Assembly: GCF_000001735.4 (NCBI RefSeq)
Contig: NC_003076.8
Span: forward strand, 7,874,001 to 7,938,000
Direction: 5' to 3'
DNA length: 64,000 bases
Origin: Arabidopsis thaliana
Lineage: Eukaryota > Streptophyta > Magnoliopsida > Brassicales > Brassicaceae
The position numbers were made by a program, and so were the translations under genes. Positions 42,314 to 53,265 of this stretch are shown in pieces. Positions within the stretch are counted from its first letter, which is position 1, and every line of letters starts with the position of its first letter. Below the pieces are notes generated by a model. The model did no database searches, was not told the origin of the DNA, and saw only the letters and a list, made by a program, of their open reading frames with translations.

Positions 42314-45155
42314 ATGGAGGATGATAATGAGAAAGTGAAAGGTTCGAGTAAAAAGAGGTTGAGAAAACCTAAAAGCTTGGAATTTGTTGGATGGGGTTCG
42401 AGAAATCTCATTGAGTTTCTTGAATCACTTGGTAGAGATACCACCAACAAGATATCAGAGAATGATGTTACAGCGATTATAATGAACTATATCCGCGAGA
42501 AGAGCCGTGAAACTCCTTTGAAGAGCAAGAAGAGGAGAAAGACAGTAGCTTGTGATGAGAAGTTGCGTTTGCTTTTCGGTGCTGGGAAGATAAATGTAAT
42601 CAAAGTCCCTGATTTGGTAGAGAAGCATTATGTAGAGAATCAGGAGGAAGACTTATTCTATGATGATCTCTACGCTTCAGAGGATGATAAACAACAGAGA
42701 TTGTCTCTATCAGATAAGGTGGCTAAACAGACGAAACAGGTTGTGTCAAAGCCTAGAGGGACTTTTGCTGCAATAGTGCGTGATACTGTTAAGCTTCTGT
42801 ATTTGAGAAAGAGTTTAGTCCAGGAACTAGCAAAGACTCCTGAAACTTTTGAGAGCAAAGTGGTGAGGACTTTTGTGAGGATCAAGAATCCTTGTCAGCT
42901 TGTTCATGTAACCGGTAAGCTTTAGCTGAATCCTGGTTCGAAAAAAACTAAGATTCTATAACTTCTTATATTTTTTCTGAGATTGAGCTTATTCATTTGT
43001 GACTTCTTTTGACTATCACTAACCACATCTCTTATTAACTAGGTGTGAAGGAAGGAGATCCGATTGATGGTAATCTTTTTCAGGTTACAAATTATTCGTA
43101 TTATCTAAAAGATGTTACTACCTCTTCCCTATCAGATGATGATTTCTCTCAGGTAATATTCTTAGAACTATGTCTGTTCCACTTTTGTCTTCCTATCAGT
43201 GACAATCAAGGCAAAAAATTAGTCCTCAATGTTTCTTCTGAAGCTTACTAATATCCGTAATCTTTTTTATATGATATTGAATATTGCGCAAGATCTTTGT
43301 TTCCCCCTTAGAGCGTAAGTAGTTATCTGATATCTTATGCAGACAACGGCTAGTCACCACAACTTTTGGTTTTAGTTTATATATTGAGTGATTCTTGTTT
43401 ATGATTTGTAATAGCTTCAAGTTAATTTTGGCAGGAGGAATGCGAAGAATTGCATCAGAGAATAAATAATGGCTTTGCTAAGAGACTTACAGTTGTAAGT
43501 TGCTTAGAGTATCTAGTGGTACCTTAGTTTGCTGCCTTGTTGTCTTTAGAGCTTTCTCTACTAATATTTGTATTTCTTGACATTTACTCTTGCAAGTTGC
43601 TCCCATAGTCTGTTTATTCTAGTGCTTCTGATTTATTTCACTTCTCTCATCTAATCTACTCTAACCGTGGACAGGTTGATATGGAAGAAAAGGCTCGAAG
43701 TTTGCATGAAGATGTGACAAAACATGTATGTTGCTAACTTACTCTATTTTGACATGATATCAAATATCAAATCCTGGTTGTTATGTCAGATTGTGTATGA
43801 AGCTGCAAATTGTTATTCAGAAAAACTGATTTGCTAACTAACTCCAACTTTTACGAATGTTTTTTAGTGGATTGCAAGAGAACTTGTAGTGTTACAAAGG
43901 CTTATTAATCAGGCCAATGAAAAGGGATGGCGAAGAGAATATCCTTTAATAAAGCATTATCAATATTAATATATTGTTTTACTTTGAAGAGTAACTAGTG
44001 AATATGAGAGACTCTTTCTGTTATATTTTTCTTGACTTCTTAGCTAATACACTATCCCAGTATCTGGAGAAGAGGGAGCTTCTTCAGAATCCGGATGAAC
44101 AGAAGAGGCTAGTGGATGAAGTTCCAGAAATTGTTGCAGAAGAACTTGAACCTGAATGTGAAGATGATGATGATGATAGGACAATAGAAGATAGCCTCAT
44201 TGTACCAAACCCTGAGGCTCATCAAAGTGACAAAGAGCAACGACAAAGAGATTTACCAGTTTCTTCTAGTGTCAAGAAAAGTCAAGAAAATTCCTTGCTT
44301 CTTAAGAATCCGGAAGAGCAGTTGAGGCTGCTGTGTGATGTTCCCGATGTTGTTGCAGAAAAACTTGAACCTGAGTTTGTAGATGATGATGGAAAACTAG
44401 TAAATGACGTACCGTACCAAACCCTGAAGCCTTCACTGAGGCGCATCAAAGTGATGAAGAAATACAACCAAGTGATTTACCAGATTCTAGTATCCAGAAA
44501 ACTCTAGAAGACCAGCCAATATGGACTGCTTCTGCAGGTGCGTCCCATTCTTTGTAACTTCAATTCATCGATAGGACTTAAATTGGTTGGATTAATGAAT
44601 CCTATTCGTCCTTGCCTTTGTCAAAGTGATGTTAGATGAATGTGTCCTTCATAGTTAACTAAGTGGTGTCCAAGAAGCGAGATATTGTGAACTTGATCTG
44701 GACCCATATATTTGTTTGTGTAAATTCCAGGTAATAAAGATCTCCATGAAGATGTGTACGAGCCGCCAGCAAATGGCATAACACTGAACACGGACTCTAT
44801 CACTGAAGGAGAAATGAATACCAAAGTCAGTCAGCATCAGTCAAGTACTCCAGTGATTGATCTCTCTAACAAAACTCAAGCACACTCAAATCCAATTGAG
44901 ATTATTGAATTGAGCGATGATGATGACGACGACGAAAAGGACAAAAACGATCAAGCTTACCAGAGTTATGATCCAAAGAAGGTGATGTGGTTCTATGAAT
45001 ACCCTAAAGGAAAAACACATGGACCATTCTCTCTCACAGATCTCAAAACGTGGAGTGACGAAGAGTACTTTGTTGGAGTTCCAGATTTCAAAGTATGGAA
45101 GACAGGAGAGAGTGCAGTGCTACTAACCAAACTTCTATCTCAGATCAAAACCTAA
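42314..45155 (+). CDS. SWIB / Plus-3 / GYF domain protein
   Basis: Proposed exons are 42314-42914, 43043-43152, 43435-43494, 43675-43725, 43868-43938, 44051-44399, 44498-44537 and 44731-45155 (568 residues). An N-terminal SWIB/MDM2-like domain (about 23-105) is followed by a Plus-3 domain (about 125-280). Two copies of an acidic repeat (LLxNPxEQxRL, VPxxVAExLEPE) precede a C-terminal GYF domain (MWFYEYPKGKTHGPFS). The same domain set occurs in NERD-like proteins, which bind histones and Argonaute in RNA-directed silencing, but here the PHD and CCCH fingers are missing. The intron at 43939-44050 is of the AT-AC class. The last part of the second repeat is frame-shifted unless 44400-44497 is spliced out, a 98-nt segment proposed only on frame grounds. 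Confidence 0.85.
43939..44050 (+). other. AT-AC (U12-type) intron
   Basis: The 112-bp intron begins ATATCCTTTAATAAAG, an exact match to the U12 5' splice site ATATCCTT. It ends TTCTTGACTTCTTAGCTAATAC, with a branch-like TTCTTGAC about 15 bases before the terminal AC. Using AT and AC gives GA|A (Glu) and joins KGWRRE to LSQYLEKRELLQNP in frame. No GT donor exists nearby and the read-through frame stops after nine codons. Confidence 0.85.
44067..44520 (+). repeat. Internal tandem repeat in the SWIB/GYF gene
   Basis: Copy 1 (from about 44080) and copy 2 (from about 44294) each encode ELLQNPDEQKRLVDEVP-like or SLLLKNPEEQLRLLCDVP sequence, then EIVAEELEPE or DVVAEKLEPE. An acidic run follows, then VPNPEAHQSD or, in the shifted frame of copy 2, VPNPEAFTEAHQSD. 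The repeats are clear at the DNA level, showing that the shifted segment of copy 2 was once coding. Confidence 0.85.
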
Positions 45156-45830
45156 TTGAAGAACTTGCAAAAAGCTTAGCATTAAGTCTGAAAAGTGTGC
45201 ATTTTGTTTATTTCTCTAAAACGGTTGTTGCTGAATTTAGTGCACATAATGCAAAGATTCTGACTTTTGTTGTAAAAAAGTCTCCTCTTAAAATCCATGG
45301 AACATAATTATTAACATGAAGATTCCTTAAAATTATTTGAAAATCCTAATTCTTTTGCATAAATAATAAGTGCAGTATTTATTTAAATTGAAGAAAGTGA
45401 AACATGTATAAAACCCAGAAGTCAGCACAACACTTACCAGTCCAGAATTAAAAAAACTGATTGAGACAGAGAGAAGAAAGATTGCTTGAAGAAGACGAAG
45501 ACAAAAGGAGGAAACTTTCTTCTCATTTCAATTAAAAAATCCATTTTTTTCTCTGGGTTTTTCTTTCTCATGTGATTGTGTAATTGATTCTTATCGTTTT
45601 CTCGCAATCATTACGGCTTCTTCTGAAATCAACACGCTCAATTTCCTTCCTTGGAAAATTTTGGGGTTTTGGTTTTGTTCCTGTTTCATTCGTGTGAGAT
45701 TTGATTACTTAAGCGCTCAGATGAAATCATGATAATTAAGAAGCACAAGAGAGAGGAAATTAGAGTCCTTTGGTCAATTTATTGGGGAACTTGATTGGGA
45801 TTTAGTCAGCTTCAAAGTGAGGAGCTGAAG
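45156..45830. other. Spacer and leader of the AIR9-like gene
   Basis: 45156-45400 is probably the 3' UTR of the SWIB/GYF gene. 45450-45830 is a leader-like stretch (GAGACAGAGAGAAG, CT-rich tracts). It contains several short upstream ATGs but no supported CDS. Confidence 0.4.
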
Positions 45831-48800
45831 ATGGAGAATGGCCATGAGGAAAGATTGGCGGAGAGATTTTCCGGATTGGGTTTCGAAGATTCTTCTCTTT
45901 TGCCTGAGAACGAGTTTAAGAACGACAACTTGTTTCAGGTCATCAAAGCTGTTGAAGCAGCAGAAACCACCATCAAGGAGCAGGTCTGGTTCTCCGTCTG
46001 TGTCTCTATTTGAAATTGTTTCGATTCGTGGGGAAGTACTTCCTCTATCAATCCATTTCCAGGAGTTCTGTCTAAATTTCTGTATTGACATGTCTGCTTT
46101 ATTAGAGAAGTAGTTGTGAAATGCAAGGTTTTATTAAGTCTGGTTGATGCATAGGGGATAATTAAGTATCTGGAGTGTAGGATCTGTCTCTTGTTTGTTA
46201 GCATTTGCCAATGCAAGATGGTTTTTGTTTGTCATCGAAGTATTTTAGGCATCTAAGAATGTGTTTTTATCCTCTAAGCAGGTGGAAGAGAATAGCCGAT
46301 TAAAAGCTGAACTTCAGCGAAGTGCTCTGGAATTGGCTAAATATGTAAGTAATTGTCTAGTTAAAGGATAAGAGAGGATCTCTGGTTACTTTTGCGCAGT
46401 CTTTATCAGATATCAGTATTTTGCAATTAGTGAGAATCCTTTTCTTTTGTTATGGTGATACTTCCATGGTATAAGTTTAGTAGCTCGTAGATCATATTTG
46501 GTAAATTTTTGATTGGTAGTCTTGCTCTTGTTATCTTGCCTAGAAATCAGATGAATCCTTGCCCCAAACTTCTAATATCGGAGATCACACAAATTCTACC
46601 ACTGTGTCCCGCCTGGTTCACCAGCCAGTTGACTGGAAGCCAGTTGTGATCAAAGCTTCAGATGCTGATTCATCAGGCTTGCTGGTTGTTCACCCCCATG
46701 TGAATGCTAATGGTGAAGAAGCTACTGTGAGTAATCGTTTTGAAAGCCATTCTGAAGAAACTATAAGTAATGGCACTGTTAAAAGAGCTATAGATGGTAC
46801 TGGTCCCTCTCAATTCGATTCGTCAATATCTCCTATGAGGTACTGAAACAGAAACTACCACTCTTGCGTGTGCTGAGTCTATTTGTAAATCTTATGGCTT
46901 AGATGAATTTCCATGAACGAAATGCCTATAATTTTCAAGATCTGATATCTGCTAGAATGCGATTGGAGGGAGAGCATGACGCACACTTCAGTTCGTCTAC
47001 TCATGGATCTATGCCAGTTGGTGAAGTAAATCATTCAGGCAATGCATGGAAGCAGGTCTCTATCATACTTACTCTACGTCTTGGTTTTATTGGTGTAAAT
47101 GAAAAACTGTTTACCGGACTATGTACCTATTCAGGACCTCATTCACAAGGTCCAGGAGCAGGAACAAGAAATTTCGCAGTTGAGAAGATATCTTACTGAC
47201 TGTTCTGTTAAGGTGAGTCTTGTTCGACATGGGAGATTTCTAGTCACTATTGGGGTTTTGTGTTACTAACTTTTGTGGTTCCTTGGGATTTGTTTGTGAT
47301 TGAGTCAGGTTTCTTTGGTTGCATATGGGTTTTCTCTTCTTTTTTGTCCTTTAGAAGTGAGCAGAACAAGAAATGAAAATCATCTATGGTTTGGATCAAT
47401 AAAAGGTTGTCATAAACAGAGTATAATATTCATGGGAAAAGATAGATTTTCTGCTACTTAGAAGGACCTGCAAATATCTTACTCCGTTTCATCGGAGAAA
47501 CAGCAAACTCTCTATTGATCCAAACCAAAGATAATCTCTTCAATGGTTTTTATGTTCACTTCGAAAGGGCACAAAACAAGAGCAAAACCCTAAACAATCA
47601 GCTCAACCACAAATAAAGCCCATGCGACCATAAGCGTAAATGACATAATAAACTATGTAGTCATTAATGCTTTCTGTTGGTTCATCCCTTGCATTCTTTG
47701 TTAATTTTATGCTAAATCAGATGACTAACATTTTAGTTATCTTATAGGAAGCCCAAATTCGCAATGAAAAATATGTTCTGGAAAAGAGAATTGCCTACAT
47801 GCGTCTGGTAGGCCTTTCCTTTTTTTTACTTATCTGTTTTATTCATCTCGTATTAAATGTATTTAATTTAATTGTTTGGAAGCTGAAAGATTGTTGCTGT
47901 TGTAACCAGGCATTTGATCAACAGCAACAAGATCTTGTTGATGCTTCATCAAAAGCTCTCTCTTACAGACAAGAGATAATTGAAGAAAATATACGCCTAA
48001 CATATGCCTTACAGGTACTATCATTTTGTGTGTGTGGGAATACAGCACTAGTTGTCTGTCTTCTGGCATATGCTTTAATTCCTCATTTCCTTTTTCTTTG
48101 GTAACCCTATTTAGCTGGACACCTTGAATTATTTCAGTTTCCACTTCAGTTTTCAAACTAGGATTTGTCTCTGGCCCCTCACTTTCATCATGTTTTTGGA
48201 TAACTTTATACTGCAACTGGTATATATATATCTACGTAAAATCTGGTTAATTTTTAAATCGAAGCCAATATGCCTGTTTTCGTTTTTTTTTCCAGGCTAC
48301 ACAGCAAGAAAGATCTACATTTGTATCATACTTGTTACCTCTTTTATCAGAGTATTCTCTGCAACCACAGGTTTCTGATGCTCAGTCTATTGTCAGCAAT
48401 GTGAAGGTAAGATCCAAAATCTGAAGTGCTGTCTCTCGCTATCTTTTATTTTTTTTGTTATAACTTGTGTTGGAATCTTACGTTTCTTGTTTTATTATTC
48501 TGTTGTAAGTTCGGACCATCTCTAGCTCCTATCTTTGACTTTACTGTATACTGTAGCCTATTAATTTGAGAGGTTTTGTTGCACTGCATCCTATTCGATG
48601 ATTAACGGAGCTTGGTTGACATAGTTTTTTGAGCTTCATGGATATGGAAGCATAAGCATTTGTTGTCTTATCTGTGAAATTTATGTGGAGTCATGGAGAA
48701 CCACAGAACATAGAAATTTGGATAGGAAATTAAACGACTGATTATATATTATACTCTGCTTCACTATATATGAAAGTGAAGTTTTTCTTGCAGTTTTTAT

Positions 48801-51800
48801 GTTAAACTAGCGATTGGCGTTTACAGCTACTGTTTTTTATTTATTTAGGTTTTGTTTAAGCATCTACAAGAAAAGCTCCTTCTTACTGAGGTATGTTATC
48901 CGGGTATGGGCTTATCTGGTGTTAAATCTCAGTGTCTGCTTCATTTTTGACTTCTGTTTTTTTCTTAGCGTTGAATTGGCTTTATTTCTTACAGACATAT
49001 GATAGATGATTGTTTCTGATCTTTTTCTTGTACTAGACAAAGTTGAAGGAGTCGGAATATCAGTTAGCACCATGGCAGTCAGATGTGAACCACTCAAATG
49101 ATTCCCCTTTGGCTCCATCGCGCTCAGCTGGTGTGGCATTAACCCACTCCGTATGTGCATATTCCTCAGTGTTATATCATAAGCTTGAGTGAATAGAATC
49201 TTAAATTACTTCTTGTGTTTACACCAGACAAAAGATTCCATGTATTCTCATGATCACACAGCCATAGACTGGAATTTGGAGCGCCAGCAGCAAGATGAGC
49301 CAGGTAGCTCAGCTGTGAGGAATTACCATCTTGATGATTCTAGTACGTTTTCACCTCTTGAAAACAGGTGAGTTTGTCCCTGCAAAGATTGATATTCCAA
49401 ACTGTATGAAAACTATGTGCACACACTCAATATTTATGAAATCCACACATGTAGTTGCTAGAGCATTGTATATTTCTATCCCAATAGATATAATAGGGTG
49501 GGGATCCTTCACTTGGAAATCATCCAAGGAACTACAAGCGAAGCATTTTAGCTTCTTTCTCTTTCTTAGGGTTGGTCTTAACTTAGCTACCGCAGGGAAT
49601 GAAGGAGTTAAATCCACATGTTCATGTTAGGTAGGAACAAGTCCGTGACTTCTTGGCCCTTTGTTTGTTGTTGACTCTTGACTCTGACTGCTTTCTCTTG
49701 ACTTGTAAAACACGCTGAAAAGTATTTGATTTAATTTGGCAATGAATCTTGACGCTTGAGTCTTTCCTGTTGACTCTGAAAATTCGTAGTTCTAAGCCAA
49801 TAGTTAGTATCCCTCTTCTGCACTCTTAGTGTTCATCGACTTTTTCCTATTCTTACATTTTCTAACTTCCTGTCCCCTCTGGGAAATATGATGATTTCAA
49901 TTCTCAAATGTATCAGATTAGTCATAGGCCAAATAAGGTGCTGTTCTTCTTTATGTTTTTATGTCTTGATCTGTCATGAGGTGTCAGATCATCTGACTTC
50001 ATCATGTCACGATTATGATCAATTTCGTAGTGCTCACCTGGTTGTATGCACTGTAGTTATTGGTGGATAACTGTCTGCAATGTTTGATGATTAAATGCAT
50101 TCGTGTGTACCAGTCAGTCGGCAGCCTTTGAGATGCATGTGCAACCAGGTACCAGCGTGGACGAATCTCCTGCTCATAAGAAAGTAGACGAAACTCCACC
50201 TAAGCATGTCCAGTTTCTTGAGCCTATCAGCAAGACGGTGGTCGACGATGCTCAAAATCCATCATATGGGTCTGCGTTTGATGACCCAAGCTCCTCAAAT
50301 TCTCCTCTTTTGTCCCCAGTTTTTGAAGAACCTTCTTCCTCCTTTTCTGAGGGTAATGATTAACAATACTAATTCCATTATGGTCTTTCACTTGTCTCAA
50401 TATTTTGAACCACTGTTGACAGGTGGAGATGATGACCCGTTACCAGGTATAGAGGACCTCCAAATTTCAGGAGAACCTTATCCTGGACATGAACTTCAGG
50501 CTTGTGGTTACTCCATTAATGGAACAACAAGTTGTAATTTTGAGGTGCGTACTAAATAAAAAACAGAATCGCTTCCTTACTTATGTTGAATTGCATCTAA
50601 TCTATCTTCTTCTGTTCTTCAATTTTCAGTGGGTCTGTCACCTAGAAGATGGATCTGTGAATTACATTGATGGTACATTCCCCTCCTGCTGAATTTTGTT
50701 TCTTATTTCTTTATATGGAAATAAGAATCTAGTCGTGAACGAACTTCTAATGCAGGAGCAAAGCAGCCAAATTACCTTGTCACTGCTGATGATGTTGATT
50801 TATATCTTGCTATTGAGGTTCAGCCTTTGGATGACAGGAACCGAAAGGTTAATATTTTTTTGTATGAATGAGATTATATGTTGAGTGGTTCTTTTCTGTG
50901 GAATACTGGAATCTTGATATGGATTTTAGTTTCCATTATTTACCTCAGCATTTTGTTTCGTCGGCTAGATTTCATGCTAAAATGTTGTAGGGGAAAAGAT
51001 TCGCCTTTGGAAAGTACAGATACGATTTAACAGTTTTGTTAGATGTGCATACACTGTTGTTTTCTGCTGATTGTTTTTCAGTTTTTTTTTTCATGTGGTT
51101 TGCAATATTCATTTGCTACTTTCTGATTTCAGGGGGAGCTTGTGAAGGTTTTTGCCAATGATAACCGCAAGATTGCTTGCCGTAAGTTAATCTGTTTACT
51201 TAGAGAATCACCCTCTTGCCACTTGTCTGTTTACGTCTTCATATTAAGATGTTACGTCTTTTATGCTCCCTGAGCTGTTTCTGGTTGGTTGTGTTAGAGA
51301 ATGTTTCCCTTAAATCTGAAGCATTCGTTGAGAACTTGATAATATTTATTCTGAGACCTAAATGTAACAGTAATCCTCTTTTTACTTTGACAGATCCAGA
51401 TATGCAGAGCAATATAGAGAAGACTCTTCATACTGGTCATGCTTCATACAAAGTTTCTCTTGCGGTATAACATTTACCATTTCAACTCGTTTATTTAGCC
51501 TATGTTCTCTCTGGCTTTTCTTGGATTAATCCTTCACATGCATGGACAGGTTGGCTTCGTGGATATATGGGAAGCAGCAACATTATCTATTAAGAGAGAA
51601 GGTTACAGCATCAAGTGTATTAGTGATCTCACAATTGCAGAAAAGTTCTCAGCATCTACTACTGTAAGACTTATGCCTTATTTGTTTCTGTCCTTTTTTG
51701 TCATAAAATAAATCGCGCTTCTCTGTGAAACGTGTGGCGGTGTGGGTATGGAGAGAGCTTTGCATGTTGAAAGAGTTATTAGATAGGTTCTGAACTTTGA

Positions 51801-52499
51801 ACTAATATTTATATCCGTCTTGTGATACCTATGTAGGTAACCATTCCGTTTGGGCAACCGGCAGAACTTGTTATCATTGGTTCTGATGGTAGTGAACATT
51901 CCTTACGAGCAGATAATGGATCGCCAGACCTTATCGGGTAAGTGGAACTTAATTAACTTTCTTTTAAAGAGGGAAGTAGACCATTAGAATGCCTCGAGTT
52001 TGATGAGCCTGTCAATAGATACTTAGCTCCTAAGTACTTAGTGAGTTCAAAAGCCGATCCGGATTAATCAGCATGTGCTTTGTTCTATGATCCTATCAGA
52101 TATACCAAATCGATGAATCTCAGTATGATTAAACACACAAGTGTAGGGGATATATAATACACTTTGATCCAATAATGATAGGGTCTTGTTTGTAATATGT
52201 CCGTTGAATCCTCCACTGTAAAAGCTAATATTCTGTTGTCTTTGGCAGCTCAAGAGATGAAATAGTACTCACCCTGAGATTATTTATCAAGAGGGTAATG
52301 TTCTTCAAAGCATTAAATTCATTTTATCACTTTCGTTGTAGCTGTCATAAAAGCAGAGGCAATTTGTAAGTAGATACAAAGAGCTTCAAGCTTGAGGCTT
52401 TCTAGAGAAGCAATGACGGATTATCTTTGGTTTGATATTTCGTTGCAGGCTCTGCAGAGGAAGAAGGGAAAGAAGAGAGTATTTTTGTTTAACAAATGA
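45831..52499 (+). CDS. Coiled-coil protein with C-terminal AIR9-like (A9) domain
   Basis: Twenty-one exons from the ATG at 45831 to the TGA at 52497-52499 join in frame to 729 residues. Junctions include 45983/46282, 46839/46956, 49367/50114, 50352/50423, 51937/52249 and 52294/52449. The N-terminal third is predicted coiled coil (VIKAVEAAETTIKEQVEENS, KVQEQEQEISQLRRYL, then IAYMRLAFDQQQQDL). The middle is Ser/Pro-rich and disordered. The last about 230 residues (GYSINGTTSCNFEWVCHLED, then VTADDVDLYLAIEV, ELVKVFANDNRKIAC) resemble the A9/Ig-like repeats and C-terminus of AIR9, a plant microtubule-associated cell-plate protein. Function is unknown. A truncated copy follows downstream. I recall this as At5g23490. 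Confidence 0.85.
47377..47536. repeat. Inverted repeat (hairpin) in intron 5 of the AIR9-like gene
   Basis: TGGTTTGGATCAATA at 47387-47401 is exactly complementary to TATTGATCCAAACCA at 47513-47527, and pairing extends outward over several more bases with few mismatches (ATCATCTA/AGATAAT). The loop of about 110 bases contains a second small stem (CTCCGTTTCATCGGAG). It could be a small foldback MITE or an intronic hairpin RNA precursor. A telo-box-like AAACCCTAAAC follows at about 47585. Confidence 0.6.
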
Positions 52500-52599
52500 G
52501 ACTTGGTATATAATATTTTTTTGGCTCTCTTACTTTTGTCAGCTGCAAATCAATTAGAGATAAGGACTTGTGACACAATTCATTCATATGAAAAGTCAA

Positions 52600-53240
52600 T
52601 CTTTGTTTATATAAAACCCCCACATAAGTTAGATTTGATCAAAGATCACTGCTCTGCAGTCATAGTACATTCTTATTGACCTGTTTGATTACACTAAACA
52701 ATTGGCCAACCTGACTATGTTACAAAGAAGAATGATAAGTCTTAAGGAGATATGATACAACAGCAATGAAGTAACAACAAAAGTATTTGCTAAATATGAA
52801 ATCAATCATATATTCAGCTGTGTCGGAATTTTGGCTGCACTGTGAGAACTCCTGGTCTTGTCTCATCAAACCTGTACCTGCATAAGTAACAACATTCCAT
52901 TCCTCATCTTTTTATTTATACAAATGATTATGAACTGGAAGATCAAAGAGTTTATCTTCACGGCTAGAGGAAGTTGACATACCTGTTACAACATACCTGT
53001 TACAGTATTCCTCATCTTTCATGCCTTTCACATGGAGTTAAAATCCACATTCAAATGAAACATAGTCAAGAGAAATCCACCCATTTCTGCAAGTCAACAT
53101 AAGACAAAAGCACTGTCCACTTGCGTCAAAAAAGAAATGATTATTATAGATGGTTGACTAACTTTAAGGCCAAATGATTCAAGCAGTCACAGTTTGACCA
53201 GTGTAAAGAGAACCACCGGGGATAAAATTGACGGAGAAGC
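52600..53240 (-). pseudogene. Relic of a duplicated Smr gene (3' end and 5' leader only)
   Basis: 52610-52960 is closely similar to 55370-55770, the 3' UTR and last exons of the intact Smr gene. It includes a still readable terminal exon at 52877-52814 (YRFDETRPGVLTVQPKFRHS, stop). 53040-53235 is similar to 57480-57715, the leader and promoter of the same gene (CCCATTTCTGCAA, CACAAAAGCACTGT, GGTTGACTAAC, AGCAGTCAC, GATAAAATTGACGGAGAA). Nearly all coding exons in between have been deleted. Confidence 0.85.
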
Positions 53241-53265
53241 AATCAATCATTCTGCAGCCTTTGAG

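Noticed and set aside
43938-44050. Ordinary GT-AG intron at this position of the SWIB/GYF gene
   Set aside because: There is no GT donor within reach. Using the internal TTAG acceptor puts the next exon out of phase, while AT-AC boundaries join perfectly.
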